A stretch of 58,286 nucleotides of DNA from Anthoceros angustus (GCA_010909165.1 VJWM01000331.1:1-58286), one strand, 5' to 3'. Counted from the stretch's first letter, positions 45,860-57,549 are shown. Notes: generated by a model not told the origin, from the sequence alone. Numbers and translations are program-made.

Positions 45860-46568
45860 TGTATGGGCGACATCTTACACCAACCTTGAATTGATAGAGA
45901 GTGTTTTGCTAATTTGCAGCAGACGGAAGAGGAATTGGGCCTTCGGATAGGAGCATACGGACGGATCCATGGTGTTGTAGGAGCATACGCTGTATATGGC
46001 GGGCGGATAGATAGGAATCACGTTGATGGAAGGAACGAGGAGGCAAGCGTGCATCAACGGCGGATCTTCCCAAGGGAGCCCTTACACTTATGCAAGGGGC
46101 ATGAAGGCTAAGTCCAAGAACGGTTGGGACGGACCAAATCTTGGAGCCCAAGTGGAGATTGTTCACAAGAATTGTTTTGGGCTTGGTGAGCAATCCAAGG
46201 GTGTCATATTTCAGCTACCTTCCTCCATTTTCTATGGAAGATCACTCAAGGAGCGAAGCCGGATTGGGGCTCATCATGTATGAAGCATACACCTACCACC
46301 GGAGAAGTTCAAACCCAACGCAGCGTCGGATGAAGACAGGTCATGCTATCTTAGCACTTATCTAGTGCATTTGTGGGAAGTAGAGGGCTACTCACAAGTA
46401 AGGAGTTGGATGATTCCAAGCATCCCTTTAACATTGTGTACTTACCGTGAGAGGGACAGGGGGTGGTGCTTTGCAAGGAGGTGCCGGCACCACCGACATT
46501 ATTCGGAAGGAATCCTCCGAAAGATAGGGCGGAGGATGTGCGGGAGGACTTGCAAGGAGAAGTTGTAG
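45860..46568 (+). pseudogene. LTR-encoded accessory ORF, first part (3' LTR copy)
   Basis: Same segment as 36660-37420: YTNLELIESVL, MKAKSKNGW, GLGEQSKGVIFQLP, LGLIMYEAYTYH, YLVHLWEVEGYSQVRSW. Frames are broken at places different from the 5' LTR copy. In this LTR the cassette lies 3' of pol, the position that would be transcribed in a full-length element RNA. Confidence 0.45.
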
Positions 46569-47119
46569 GGGATTTGAAGTTTGGACCGCGGAGGATGCGG
46601 AGATGGAAGGTAGGATAGATCCTACCATGGCGGGAATCCTGAGGGTGGGAGGTGTTCCCACAGTGGTTTGGGACCCCTTCGTCCTCTCATGACAAGGCCT
46701 ACTGGCGATTAGTCCTACCACGGTAGGAAGCAGTCCTACGCTGGTAGGAGCACCTCCTACCACGGTAGGAGGGAAAGGAAGTCACGGTTTGGAAGCTCCC
46801 AAGAGGGAGATAAGAAGGCAACCGGCCCCGTTAGGTGGGCGAGCGGATGGAGTCACGGTGGGAGGAGTTGCCCCACCAAGTGATGAGCGGGGAGCTCATC
46901 ATAGGGAAGCAAGGGATGTAAGATCCCATGAGCAAGGCAAAGGCCTTGAGTCTCCCGGAGGTAAGAAAGGAGACTTAGACATGTTGGAGGAGATGCTACG
47001 CATAGGGGAGATGTTCAAGGTAGATGTGAGCCGCCAAGAGGAGAGTTGAATTCTTGAAGACGGAGGAGAAGACAAGGACCTACCAAGCAAGGGAAATTGC
47101 GGTAGGCGGCGGAAACCCA

Positions 47120-48260
47120 ATGGAGGATGTTATGAGGATGGAAGCTCAAGTGGAGCACTTGGAAAAGAGTCTTGAAACAAGGCACAGGAGGCAAACAATC
47201 ATATTCGAGAACAAGGCTCTTACCAAGCAATTGGCAGCTCGAGAGGAGAAGGTGGAGCAACTTGCTCACATGGTGCACATGGAAAAGAAGGAAGACAAGC
47301 AAGTCTGCTAATGGAGGAAAGGTCAAGGCAGAGCAATCTCTGCGCAAATGAGGAGACAAAGGCAAGTAGGCGCACATGAGCGGGTCATAGCCACACTGTG
47401 AAGATTAGTGACATGGAAAAGGAGCTGGGAGAAATCCGCCGGAGGCTGGAATTGAAGGAAGAAGAGCTGGAAGAACGGACACATTTTGTCCAAAGATTGG
47501 AAATGGAACGAGAAGTCCAAAGACGGAGAATGCACAACTCCCTAGGAGGATAGGGGAGTTGGAGGAAGAAATGGCAAAGGAGAAAGGTCATGAGGCGGTG
47601 GTGCAGCATATGTTGGCGGTGAGGGAGAGATTTGGTGATTATGCCTACAAGAGAGATTGATCCGCTGCAATGAGAGGACGGAGAATGTGGCTCTCCATGT
47701 CAAGACCGGAGCTGGCCTTGGGCGAGATGCTTACAAAAGCAAGTGTGAGCATGGAGTATGGCTTGAGGATTGAAGAATTGGAGATGGCACAACAACGATT
47801 TGCAGCCCATCTTCACAACAAGGTGCTCAAGGCCACTAACGAGTTGTTGCGACTTCGAAAGGAGGATGTTGGGACCTCATGATGATGATAGGGAGGCCCT
47901 CATGCAAGTCCAACCGAAGCCTTAGACTTGGAGAGTGTCCCAAGCAACAGGGTGAAGAAACTTCGCACTGTGGAGAAGCAAGTGAAGCGGAGAAGCTTCA
48001 GGGAGAGAGAATCACCTGTGAAGGGGTAAGGAAGAAAAGACCCGGTAGGAACTCCTACCGTGGTAGGAGGAGTTCCTACCGTGGAGGGACTCCTACCGTG
48101 GTAGGAGAAGGTCCTACCATGGTAGGAGGGCCGGAAGAAGCGGATTCAAAGGGCTAGCATGGATTTGACAAGGCGAGTACCTTGGCCCTTGCGGAAAGAA
48201 GGAAGAGGGGTTGATCTTGCAGAATGGAGCAAGAATCACAAGGAGAAGACCAACCTCCTA
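47120..48260 (+). pseudogene. LTR-encoded coiled-coil protein (3' LTR copy)
   Basis: MRMEAQVEHLEKSLETRHRR, NKALTKQLAAREEKVEQLAH, MEKELGEIRRRLELKEEELE, RTHFVQRLEMEREVQ and GLRIEELEMAQQRFAAHLHN are longer in frame than in the 5' LTR. The palindrome-encoded repeats follow near 48050-48130. Function unknown; a coiled-coil scaffold is the simplest reading. Confidence 0.5.
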
Positions 48261-49515
48261 ACATGGGTGCAGGAGCAAGGAGCTCACTTGCTCCACAAGT
48301 GAGAGGAAGAGGAGAAGCGAGGATGAGCCTGGCTAAGAGAGCCCGGCTATTTTATTGGAGGAAGGAACTCAAGATAGGCATCAAGATAAGGAAGGGATTC
48401 ATAAGAAGTCCTTAAATTAGCTTGAAGACATGGGGCAAGATGCCACTTGGGAAGACTTTTCTTTAGAGGAGGAGCATTAATGCTTGTCACCAGAGTGTGT
48501 TGACTAGCTAGATAGGAATGTTGGAGCCATTAAGGCTCACATAGGTGAATTTGCTAGAATAGAATTTTACCCAAGATGCTTGGATGTCGAACTTAAAGTC
48601 CTAGGATACACTAAAATAAGGAGTAAGGCGGTGCCGGAGGGCGCTGTGGGAGGCTGTATGTGAGGACCTCCCTATAAAAGGAGGGAGCTTGTGAAGTAAA
48701 ATTATCGTGTCTTGCGCTCCCATCCTCCCGAGTCCTTCACTTTGTGCAGAATTTCGTGCGCAAGCCAACGCATGTCGTAGAGAGGAGCGGGGTCGGGCGG
48801 AGGGCTTGCTCTTTGCAGCGCCCCTAGCGCTCCCTTGTGAATGGTTGTTGTGAATTGTTTTGCTTTGAGTGTGTGGCGATGCTCAAGGAACTCTCGGCTT
48901 GAGGGTAGACTCAGGAAAGACTCCGGAGGTTCTCGTCTGCAAACCACATAGCAACCGCCCAAGGAAGAACTCGTTAATTTCCTGACGGACCCCAGGTGTG
49001 CCGTAAGGGCGAGTTGGAATTAATGAGCCAGCAATTGGTGTTAGAGTAGGAGATTGTGGAGGAAGGAAGGGTAGATGAGTAGAGAAGGCGTTGTTGATTG
49101 AGAGAGTTGTGAGGAGGATTAGAGTGTAGGAAAAGCGGAGGCCACAGGCGAGCCTAAGGGCCAGATCCCAAATGCAAGAGGCGCTCACATGTGGAGAAGA
49201 GTGTCTTAGGAGTAGGGAGTTGCGGTGTGGGTCGGGGGTCACAGGCGCCGTGATGAACCTGCTTCTTTGGAGCGTAACACCTGCAATTGTGTGGTGTCGT
49301 TGTAGGTTGAGGTTTGGTGAGTTCTGAAGGCGGCTGGTGCTGTAGAGGGCGTGAGAGGGCGCCTTGTTTAGAATTTTGAGGTAGTGTGTAGCCGGTAGTG
49401 GTGATTTCTCAAGATCCGTAGTCCAAGTCTCATGGGACGACCCAACATCTGAACGACAGTGGGATAAGTGTGGCCGCTAGAGGGGAATCTCGGAGTGCCC
49501 CGGGTTTTCCTCCCA

Positions 49516-50003
49516 TGCCTTTGTGGTGCAAAAGTGAACTGCTCCCTTCATTGAAGTCCAGTAGCCCAAACAACCCACGCTCTTGCTCGATTTGGCAGAG
49601 CCCCTATATCCCATGATCCACAACTTCAACAAAGGTCCATGGCGATTATGTCAAGAGGGATCCACAAGCATCCGCCCTTCTCCACAACATTGTCGAGTCC
49701 CAGACACACTGATATGGACCTCTCATGTGGTGATCAACGGATCGAATAGGTTGTTTCGCCTACTAACCTTCGCCCCTTGCTCTCCAAAGAACCTTTGTGG
49801 AACAGAGGATGCGCATTTGCTTTGCCCCTCAAGAATGCCGCCTCACTGCTGGAGCATGGCGGATGGCAAGATGTCTCCACTGATGGAGGTGCCTGCGATG
49901 TCCGCTGTGCTGGGTGCCTGCCTCCTGCCTTGGGCTTCTCGCTGCATGGCGGGTGTGTCATTCCTCCAAAGGCTGGTCCTTCTTGCCTCCCGCCGCTTGC
50001 CAT
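49516..50003 (-). pseudogene. X copy 2 minus-strand gene, N-terminal part
   Basis: MASGGRQEG at 50003 corresponds to MASGRRSKKD of copy 1. GETTYSI and the 49516-49700 stretch correspond to its residues 110-200. The gypsy-1 insertion separates it from 34310-35095. Frames are more damaged than in copy 1. Confidence 0.5.
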
Positions 50004-50659
50004 CTTCACCAAGGCAACCCACTCCGAATCACAAAAGAGATGCACAACAGCCTGTGACCGCGAACTCACCGCTAAGATCGCCGCCTCAAGAGCTTACCGC
50101 TACAAATTGCGGCGCGCAACGAAAGTTGCGCCCAACCCGAGAGGCTTTGGGGCAGAGCGTGAGCTCCTCACTCAGATGCGCACAGCGTGGTGTGCGCTCA
50201 AAGAAGCGCACACAGGTGTTGCGCCGAAATCCGACATGAACGCTACTGCTCACCTTGCAAAGTAGTTTAAGTTCAAAAGAGGAGGCCTTAACGAGATCGG
50301 TTAAGCGAAAGTAGGGTTTTCTTCCATAACCCCAAATGGTTTTCATAACCGTGTTTCAAAATAACCCGCTACCTTAAACTCAATTTTGACCAGAGCTTAC
50401 TATTTTAGACGTCTGCCGCCATCAACTTTTCGCCAGTGGCCGAATTATGCTTGATTTTCCATAATCCTGCGTGCTCACCGCCAACCACTTCATTGTCCGC
50501 ACTTATTTTGAGGCAATCCCATCAACCTCTAGGCGGTGGCACCTGTGGCGAGGGCCGCCCGACGCCATACATAGCAAAGCCGGAGGGAGGCTTCGATATC
50601 CGCTAGCCAGACCGCCTGCAAAGTCTTGTGCTTTCCTGATTATTGCGATAAGTGCGATG
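50004..50659. promoter_or_regulatory. spacer between the divergent X genes, copy 2
   Basis: Conserved with 25092-25756, especially CCATAACCCCAAATGG and the AACCCGCTACCTTAAACTC block (50318-50410). The plus-strand TATA of copy 1 is not intact here. Confidence 0.4.
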
Positions 50660-53600
50660 TTGCATTTGACGACACGTCAAGGAGATGAGGTTGGTCTTGT
50701 TTCGCCATTGTCTTTTCCCCGCATACCATTCATGATACAAGATGCAACTTGTAAAGACCATGCCTGTGGGCGCAGGAGGTTCAAGTGGAGGACCCGCCTC
50801 GCAATTCCAAAGAATGGAGACATGGTCCGCTGAGGAAGAGGCTCGCTATCTTGAACGCCTCCACAATATGCCGTGGGTGTGCCTCACATGAGGAATTTGT
50901 CTACTGCCCATTGAGGGGGAGCCCATCTACATGCCTCCGATAATTGAGAGTCCTCATCCTCAATCAAGTGTGGAGAATGGACCACCTGCTGTGCACGGGG
51001 ATTGTTTGATGGTGGTCACGGAGAAGACCTCCCACCGGGCGTGGAGCACGAACCCTCCGAGGATGAAGATGAAGTGACCACTTCCACACTGCACCGCTAC
51101 TGCTCCATCCCAAGTCGCTGAGTGAGACGCCAAGAGAGCAAAGCATTGCACTCAACGGAGACGCGAAATGTGTCACATTGAAGAAAAGTGAAGGAGAGGT
51201 AGTGACGGATTCAAAACCATGTTGCAATCAAACAAAGCTTGCCGATAAAAGAAAAGTTTCGAGCAGGTACCGATTCCTAAGGATGGGCTGGCAAGAGACA
51301 TTTCTAGAGTCCTTGGTTCAAGCGAGAGGGGATGTGAAAGGGGTAAAGTATGCACACACATTTTGGGGTCCATTCGCGCGCTTGAAGGCATTTAGAAGAG
51401 TATATTAGCATCACAGATGAGGAATCAAGAGCAAATCATTTTAATGCCCTGCGGATGGTTTCGTGCCTAACCCCAAACCAGCCTCTTCTTATGCGCTTGG
51501 AGCGATATCCTCGATGGATAAGACATTGATGGTCGAGGCCGAACGTGGAGGTCTTCAACCTTCCGCATACACAAGGTTGGAAATATGGAGTATGTACAGC
51601 GCAATGCTAAACCTCCGGGATCCTCTATGTGAAATATCCATGGTTCTTGAAGTTATGGAAAAGCAACTTCCCAAGAGTGAAAATACCAAAATCGTTTTCC
51701 ACGTGCTCACTCACAGTCTCAAGAGCACTAATTAGGAACACCCACAACCGATCAAGGTAATTGTTACCACTGACGGGCTGGTTGACATGCATGGAACTTA
51801 TGGAAATGGTTTTCTTGAGTGGGGAATGGTTGTTTTGAACTCGAGGCTTTATGGGCAAGATCCCTATAACCGGTCTCTGATCTTTGTATGATGGGATGGT
51901 GACGCCACCACCGTCAGCCCCACATATGCAAAACCCTTGGGATGAAACCCCGAGGCCACCAGACATGTGGTGGGACGCCGCCGGCCGCCCTGAGGCCAAG
52001 AATATGGCACTTAAGACTCGAGATGGGCGCCGCCGGGCGCCCACCTCCAGTGCTGAACGGGCACCATAGGGTTCCGAGGGATACCGCCAACGCCCCACAT
52101 GGCGGGGACCATGGGTCACCTTCAATTTATATAGGCCGCCGCGCCCATAACCAAAAGTCAAGGGCATGGATTGTGCTCGTAGTACGTAACGACAATTGAT
52201 GCAAATGCGCTTAGACGGAACATGAAGGTTCTTCCTCCGCTGATTTGGGGCGGACCGCCAAAAGTGTGTCCCAAAGAGGAGGGTCCTTCATATCTAATCG
52301 ATGTCTCTTCAAATGTACCGACGAGTGTATGTTTTCAAAACATGTAAAAATATCAAGCGGCTTTAGATGCCCATCGCTTATGGTTACATCGAGCGTCAAG
52401 ATGGCAAAAACGAGCAAGAGTTATGTAGAACCACATATGTACCTTCTACTTTCAATCGATGGAATGGACCAAAAGAAGAGAGATTCCCATCTACTGATGG
52501 CCAAAGAACTTGGATGAGGAGTGCCGATTCGTGTTCATGTGGTTGGGTGCATGATCCACAATTACACGCTTAAGGCAAGAGCTTACTTGCATTATGATCT
52601 CATGGAATGATGCTCACGATTACCATCATCCGTGATGTTATTCATAACTACGAAGGAGTATTGCCGAAAGTGTTATATTTGCAATTGGACAACACCCGCA
52701 GAGAACAAGAATCAACCGCTTTTTGCATATCTCAACATGCTCGTGGACATGGGGACGCTTGAAAAGGTGAAAGTGGGGTTTTGTTGGTGGGGCATCGCAT
52801 GATCAAATCGACCAAATGTTTTCATGCTTTTCAAAAGCTTAAAACACAAGGAAGCTCACACTCTTCCGCACCGCCGAGATTTTGATTAGTGCACACTCCA
52901 CAACCGGAGGTGAAGATATTGATCAAGTTCGACTTCCTCATATGTTTGGCCCATAAGGCAAGGGAAGGTGGACACGCACAAGGCGCACAAAAAATTAAAC
53001 AACCTCTTTCCAAAGACCAATTCAAAATTACGAGAGAAGCCAAAGGTGACCGTGGGTTTGTAATCGCCATGGAGCAAGCAAGATTCCACATCGCCTATTG
53101 GGAGACAGAGGTCGTTGAGTTTTGACATTCGTGCTGGACACAATACGGCAGCTCCTTTAACCGCCCCCAAGGGATAGAAAAGGAAAGTTGGCGACTTATC
53201 ACCCACGATGGTGTGGCTCATTTGAAGGAAGGTCTTTCGCCCTTAGGCCTTATGTGACATCGGAGGAATACAAATGGTGGGAAGCTCTGGACCAACAAGA
53301 GATTGTTATTGTTCAAAACAACATTGGGCCTGGCCCTCCAAAGATCCTTGGAAGTGGTATTCGAGGTCCAGAAGTAATGTACCCCAACCTCCGCGACTTG
53401 ATGATGAAGCTTTATTACAGAGGCGTTGTTGAGGGACCTTCCACAACGAGATATGTATTTGGGACGATACCAAAACTTGGAAAGACAAGGAGGGAATGAC
53501 ACGTTTGAATGGTGATGTGTTGAAATAAATAAGGGCATGTTCATTGCGCCCAAAATGTGACACGCAATGCACCATTTTGGATTGGGAAGGTGATTGAGCT

Positions 53601-53772
53601 TTGTTTGATGACCCACACCCTCACTTACTTGTTCACTGCATGTAATCGATACACAGATGCTTTGAGGGTAGGTACGCTTGAAGAATACATAATTGGGATG
53701 CCACCAAGCAACAAACCGGGAAAAGGGGGTCAAGGGGTTGAACCTAAAAATATTCGAAGTATATATACGTAA
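50660..53772 (+). pseudogene. X copy 2 plus-strand gene, DUF7869-like putative DDE transposase
   Basis: N-terminal pieces match copy 1 (GDVKGVKYAHTFWGPF at 51330, NVEVFNLP at 51545, GNGFLEWGMVVLNSRLYGQD at 51805). The core continues past the point where copy 1 is cut: SIDGMDQ (52452-52472), VLPKVLYLQLDNT (QLDNT at 52682-52696), LNMLVDMGTLEKVKVGF and HDQIDQMFSCFSK (52798-52835). C-terminal pieces are HAQGAQKIKQPLSKDQFK (53000), LRPYVTSEEYKWWEALDQQE (53240) and GPEVMYPNLRDLMMKLYYRG (53370), ending near 53772. The spaced Asp residues in DGMDQ, LDNT and HDQID resemble a DDE/D RNase-H-like active site. That enzymatic role is inference from spacing and from its place in a repeated element. Confidence 0.65.
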
Positions 53773-54535
53773 AACCGCTATCTTGTATTATGGTTTCACC
53801 TTGAATTCTGGAAACATCTATATGTGGTAGACAAGAAGGCAATCAAGGACAAGTCAATGAATTATGGGCTTTCATACAACCAGCAAGTCAAAGTGGCACA
53901 GAGGATGTGAAGATGACGTGATGATGCCAACCTAACGAAGATGACGAAAGGAGAGTAGATTGCACTCAATGTTGTGCGCGCAGGTCAGAGCCTCATTTTC
54001 TGCTTTGAGAAGGGAAACCTGCAAGACACATTCGACACGCTCATTGTAGCCCTCCTTGGGGAAAGTTTGAAACGACCAGATATTCTACAAGATGTTAGCC
54101 GATGGAAACTAATCGCCCAAGACCGAATCTTTTAGCTAAAGCACTAGCGCAGCCTGTGGGACACCTTCTGCACTTTGCACATTTAGAGCATGTGCACATT
54201 TAGGGCTTGCACGATGCCATACTAATAATGCATCCATACCCAAAGACTTATGCTTTTTGATCACGCTAGTCACATGACTATACATAGCATCCGCCGATGG
54301 TTGGTGACACACATACAGCCCTCTTGTCTCAAAATCGATTCCTCCAACCTACCAAGGGATAGGAGATGACATATCACTGATGGGGTGTGGCGCCGGCTGG
54401 CGCTCGCACCCACGAATTTCCGGAATTCCATGTCGCATGGGATTTATGACCCATACCACCACCACCCGCATGCGTTCCTGGGGAAACTTGAAATATGAGA
54501 GTTCGACATTGGTTGACCATGTGATGAGGGGAGTA
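53773..54535. other. right flank of X copy 2, no gene recognised
   Basis: Non-coding-looking sequence with a GGCGCCGGCTGGCGC palindrome at 54389, as in other parts of X. Just before 54536 the purine run GATGAGGGGAGTA resembles a polypurine tract, so the last 100-200 bases may instead be the interior end of a deleted gypsy element. Confidence 0.4.
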
Positions 54536-56336
54536 TGGAACGCAAAAGTTTGGGCAACAAGCTTAAATGAGTTTGCTTTTGGAACAGCCCACACTCTTTG
54601 CTAGAATGGTTTGGTGAAGACATGCAAGGAAATTTTTGCCCTTTTGAGCGGGAGTTGTAGGACCATGTCGGAAGGCAGAGAGGATATGCAGAAAAGAAAC
54701 GGGTCAAAACGACCTACCGGTGAGGAGAAAAGGTAACCCACATGAGTGGTAGGTGTCCTACCACCGTAGGAGAAAACTCCCACCATGGTAGACGAGGGTA
54801 GGAGAGATCCTACCACCGTAGGAGGATGACCCCTAGTGTTGATCACCTACTTGTAGGAATAGCTCCTACCATGGTAGGAGAGGGTAGGAAGGTATCTACC
54901 AGGAGAAACTCCACCGTGGTAGGAGAAAGGAAACGCCTACCATGGTAGGAGGATGTCCACCACGGTAGGAGATAGGTTTCTAAGGAAAGTAGATTATGTT
55001 TTAGTGTGATAGGCTTGCTATATATAGAGTCTTTTAGTGGACTAGATAAACAGGCCAAAATAGGTAATTAAGAAATTAGAGGCTAATTTTCAAGAATTAG
55101 AAATTAGAAAAATAGGGAAAATGGTATTTTAGTATAAGGAATTAGGAAACTAACATCACGGTGAGAAAGGGGCCACGTGGCACACATCCAAGGGCAGGAT
55201 AGAATGGTAGTTACTTTTCTAACCCTTGGGTGACTTATAAAAGTGGTCGCAGTGCCCGCAGGAGGCCACAACTCGTAAACTTGAAGAGACTCACCAGAAG
55301 GCGCCACACCTCAAGCTTCCCAAGGCCCCCATACAGACCGCCTGACACGCGCCTGCCGAGGAGAGGAGGGCGCAAGCTCAAAGAAGGAGGCGGAAACCGC
55401 CAGCCCCAAGAGAGGAAGAAGGAGGAAAAGAGGAAGAAGAGAAGGAGAAGAAGGTTGGGCGCAACCCAACACTTGCCAAGCTCGTGAGGGTGCCTAGGAG
55501 GGTGGAGCGTGGCAAGATTGCTAGGAAACCGTGCAGAAGGGCTCCTAAATTGCCGTGTGTGTAAGAGTCCGTGGGGAATTTTGGTGAGCTTTCTTGTGAG
55601 AAATCGGGGTTTTGAGGACGCCAAGGTGTAAGGACCCAGGAGGAGAGCAAGGGCAAGGACCTTTGAGCGGAGTGTGAGCAAATAACCGAGGAGGAGAAAC
55701 GCTTTGCAAGGATAGAAGTCGGGCAGTGCCGCAGGAATTGCAGGAGAGGCATCACTTTTCTTCAATTTCGCAAGTACTAACCAAGGAGGCCATGACCAAG
55801 CCCACCATGACCAAGGGCAAGGAGGTAGTAGCTAAGGAAGGAGCGCCCACCAAGGGAGGTGGCGCAGGAGCTGCAAGAGGTCTAAGGCAGAGGATGGACC
55901 CCTGAGGGTGGAAATTTGACATGCCCTTATTTACGTATGCGTGCCAGCTATCCTCTAGAGACCTTCTCACTTTTGGGCAGCAGAGAGAATATTCCAGAGT
56001 GGGTGTATGGGCGCATTGGTCTTACACCAACCTTGAATTGATAGAAGAGTGTTTTGCTAATTTGCAGCAGACGGAAGAGGAATTGGCCGCCACCTGGATA
56101 GAAACGCACGGACGGATCCACGGTGTTGACCGTAAGGAGCATACGCTGTATATGTCGGGATAGCGAGGATAGCGGAATCACGCTGATGGAAGGAACGAGT
56201 GAGGCAAGCGTGCATCAACGGGTGATCTTCCCAAGGGAGCCCTTACACTTATGCAAGGGGGCATGAAGGCTAAGTCCAAGAACGGTTGGCTGACGGACCA
56301 AATCTTGGAGCCCAAGTGAGATTGTTGTGGCGCGAC
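54536..56336 (+). repeat. third gypsy LTR copy, 5' 1.8 kb only
   Basis: Begins TGGAACGCAAAAG, then the palindrome array (54745-54975), TATA at 55018 and 55234, GA-rich part and the start of the accessory ORF (55921-56163; WSYTNLELIEECFANLQQ, the best-preserved version of this segment). Homology stops at CCCAAGTGAGATTGTT (56336), where GC-rich DNA of another element begins. It is a solo or truncated LTR. Confidence 0.85.
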
Positions 56337-57060
56337 TTTTGCCGAGCCGGCCCGGGCGAGCATAACCTGCAAGGTCGCTGTAGGAAGGAGTTCGCTCCCA
56401 AGGGAATGACATCTGCTTGCGCTGCTTCGTGCGACTCGCTCACTTTGCGTCCGCTCACCCCAACACACACTCCTTAGTTCACGCTCAACTACTCGCGACA
56501 ACACCGCAGCCGGTATGGCTAAACGCTTAAGGACCTGCTCACGTCTGCTTGCTCACGCCTGCCTCTCACACCTCGCCCGCCTCTCCACTCACACTACACT
56601 TATCCGCCTTAAGAAAGACGCTGGGTTACATGCCCGACCTCCTCCGCTGCTCACTGGCCTCTCCGTCCGGCTCTGACGACGCCCCAAGTCCCTCCGGCCA
56701 CACGCCCGGCCCGTGCTGGCCGCGCTCGACGAGCACGGTCCCCGCCACCTTCCCCGCACACACCACAACACGTTAGGTCCGGCTACCAGACTCGATCAAT
56801 CCTCCGAGCCGCGGCTCGCCAGTGACTCAGACTCACGTTAGCAAGAAGACACACAAGGTCCGCAAGAACGCGATCAACACCAAGAGAAAGATGATTTATC
56901 TGTGGCAGCCCCAGCCTCTTATACTACGCCTGTGTCGGCGCCTTTATTACACCCCTATTCCGGCCGACGGCCACCAAGATGCCCCGCCTACCATCCTATT
57001 CCTTCCCTATCTCCTTCACGGGGGCTGGAAGGTCCCGGGTTCCGCCTTGGGATTGGTGGT
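56337..57060 (-). repeat. LTR-like segment of another minus-strand retroelement
   Basis: TTCGCTCCCAAGGGAATGAC (56391) and GTATGGCTAAACGCTTAAGG (56514) match blocks at 18631 and 18782 in order and spacing. The minus strand has TATAAGAGG near 56915-56924. The segment is much more GC-rich than its relative. Ends could not be set. Confidence 0.45.
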
Positions 57061-57540
57061 CCAATCTCCGCCCCGACAACAGGCGGCGCACCCAATCGGA
57101 TGATCCGCGAGGCGGACCCTCCTCTCCCGAATCCGCCAGTTACACGGCGGCCTGACGACCGCCGCTACCACGACGTCATCCTCCCTCGCCTCCCATGGGT
57201 CCCTCCTGGGCCACCGCCATCCGCCCCCAGCGTAAGTCGGGGGGCCTCCTCATCAAGTCCGACCTCGAGGTCCGGCTCGACCGAGCTCGAACCCAAGGGT
57301 CCGCTTATTTCGAGTCCGCCGGCCGGGTCCGCCTGCCGGGTTCGGACCTCGTGGTCCGACTTATTACCGGGTCCGGCCCCCAAGCTCCGACTCTTCCCGT
57401 GGACCTCGATCGCTAGGTCCTCCTCCTACCCCGACCCTTGTCTTGGTCTGGCTCCCTCTTGCACCCCTCAGCCCCACCCCCTTCTCCCGGACGGTGGTGG
57501 TGAACTTACCTTGGGGTCCGCCCTCCTCTTGGGCTCCTCA
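57061..57540. repeat. GC-rich array shared with repeat X left end
   Basis: On the minus strand ATAAGTCGGACCACGAGGTC and GGACTCGAAATAAGCGG closely match the units at 6600-6690 and 20700-20790. Open frames on both strands through this part are Pro/Arg/Ser-rich and are not called as genes. Confidence 0.55.
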
Positions 57541-57549
57541 CGCTGCTCC

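Larger units (their letters stand above)
35096..49515 (+). mobile_element. Ty3/gypsy element (gypsy-1), 14.4 kb, internally deleted
   Basis: 5' LTR 35096-40337, interior 40338-44333, 3' LTR 44334-49515. Left flank CATCTTGGTA and right flank TGCCTTTGTGG are adjacent in uninterrupted X at 24470, so both LTRs belong to a single insertion. The expected repeated TGGTA duplication is absent on the right, where the LTR end and flank read TCCCATGCC; about 7 bases appear lost there. The interior has a degraded gag and an integrase but no recognisable protease, reverse transcriptase or RNase H, so the element is presumably non-autonomous. Confidence 0.85.
44334..49515 (+). repeat. 3' LTR of gypsy-1, 5.18 kb
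   Basis: Full direct copy of 35096-40337, with the same order of palindrome arrays (44530-44750, 46615-46775, 48045-48130), TATA boxes (44783, 44994, 48673), accessory ORF part one (45860-46568) and coiled-coil part (47120-48260). It ends TCCCA against TGCCTTTG of X. Differences from the 5' LTR are mostly short indels and few substitutions, so the insertion is young or the reads are noisy. Confidence 0.9.
34306..54535. mobile_element. repeat X, copy 2, split by a gypsy element at 35096-49515
   Basis: Left segment 34306-35095 matches 23640-24470. Right segment 49516-52640 continues exactly where 24470 goes on (TGCCTTTGTGGTGCA), showing that the gypsy element inserted into one X copy. Beyond 52640, X continues through the C-terminal part of the DUF7869-like gene to about 53775. 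A GGCGCCGGCTGGCGC palindrome at 54389 suggests that X reaches at least there. No terminal inverted repeat was found against the left part of copy 1. Confidence 0.65.
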
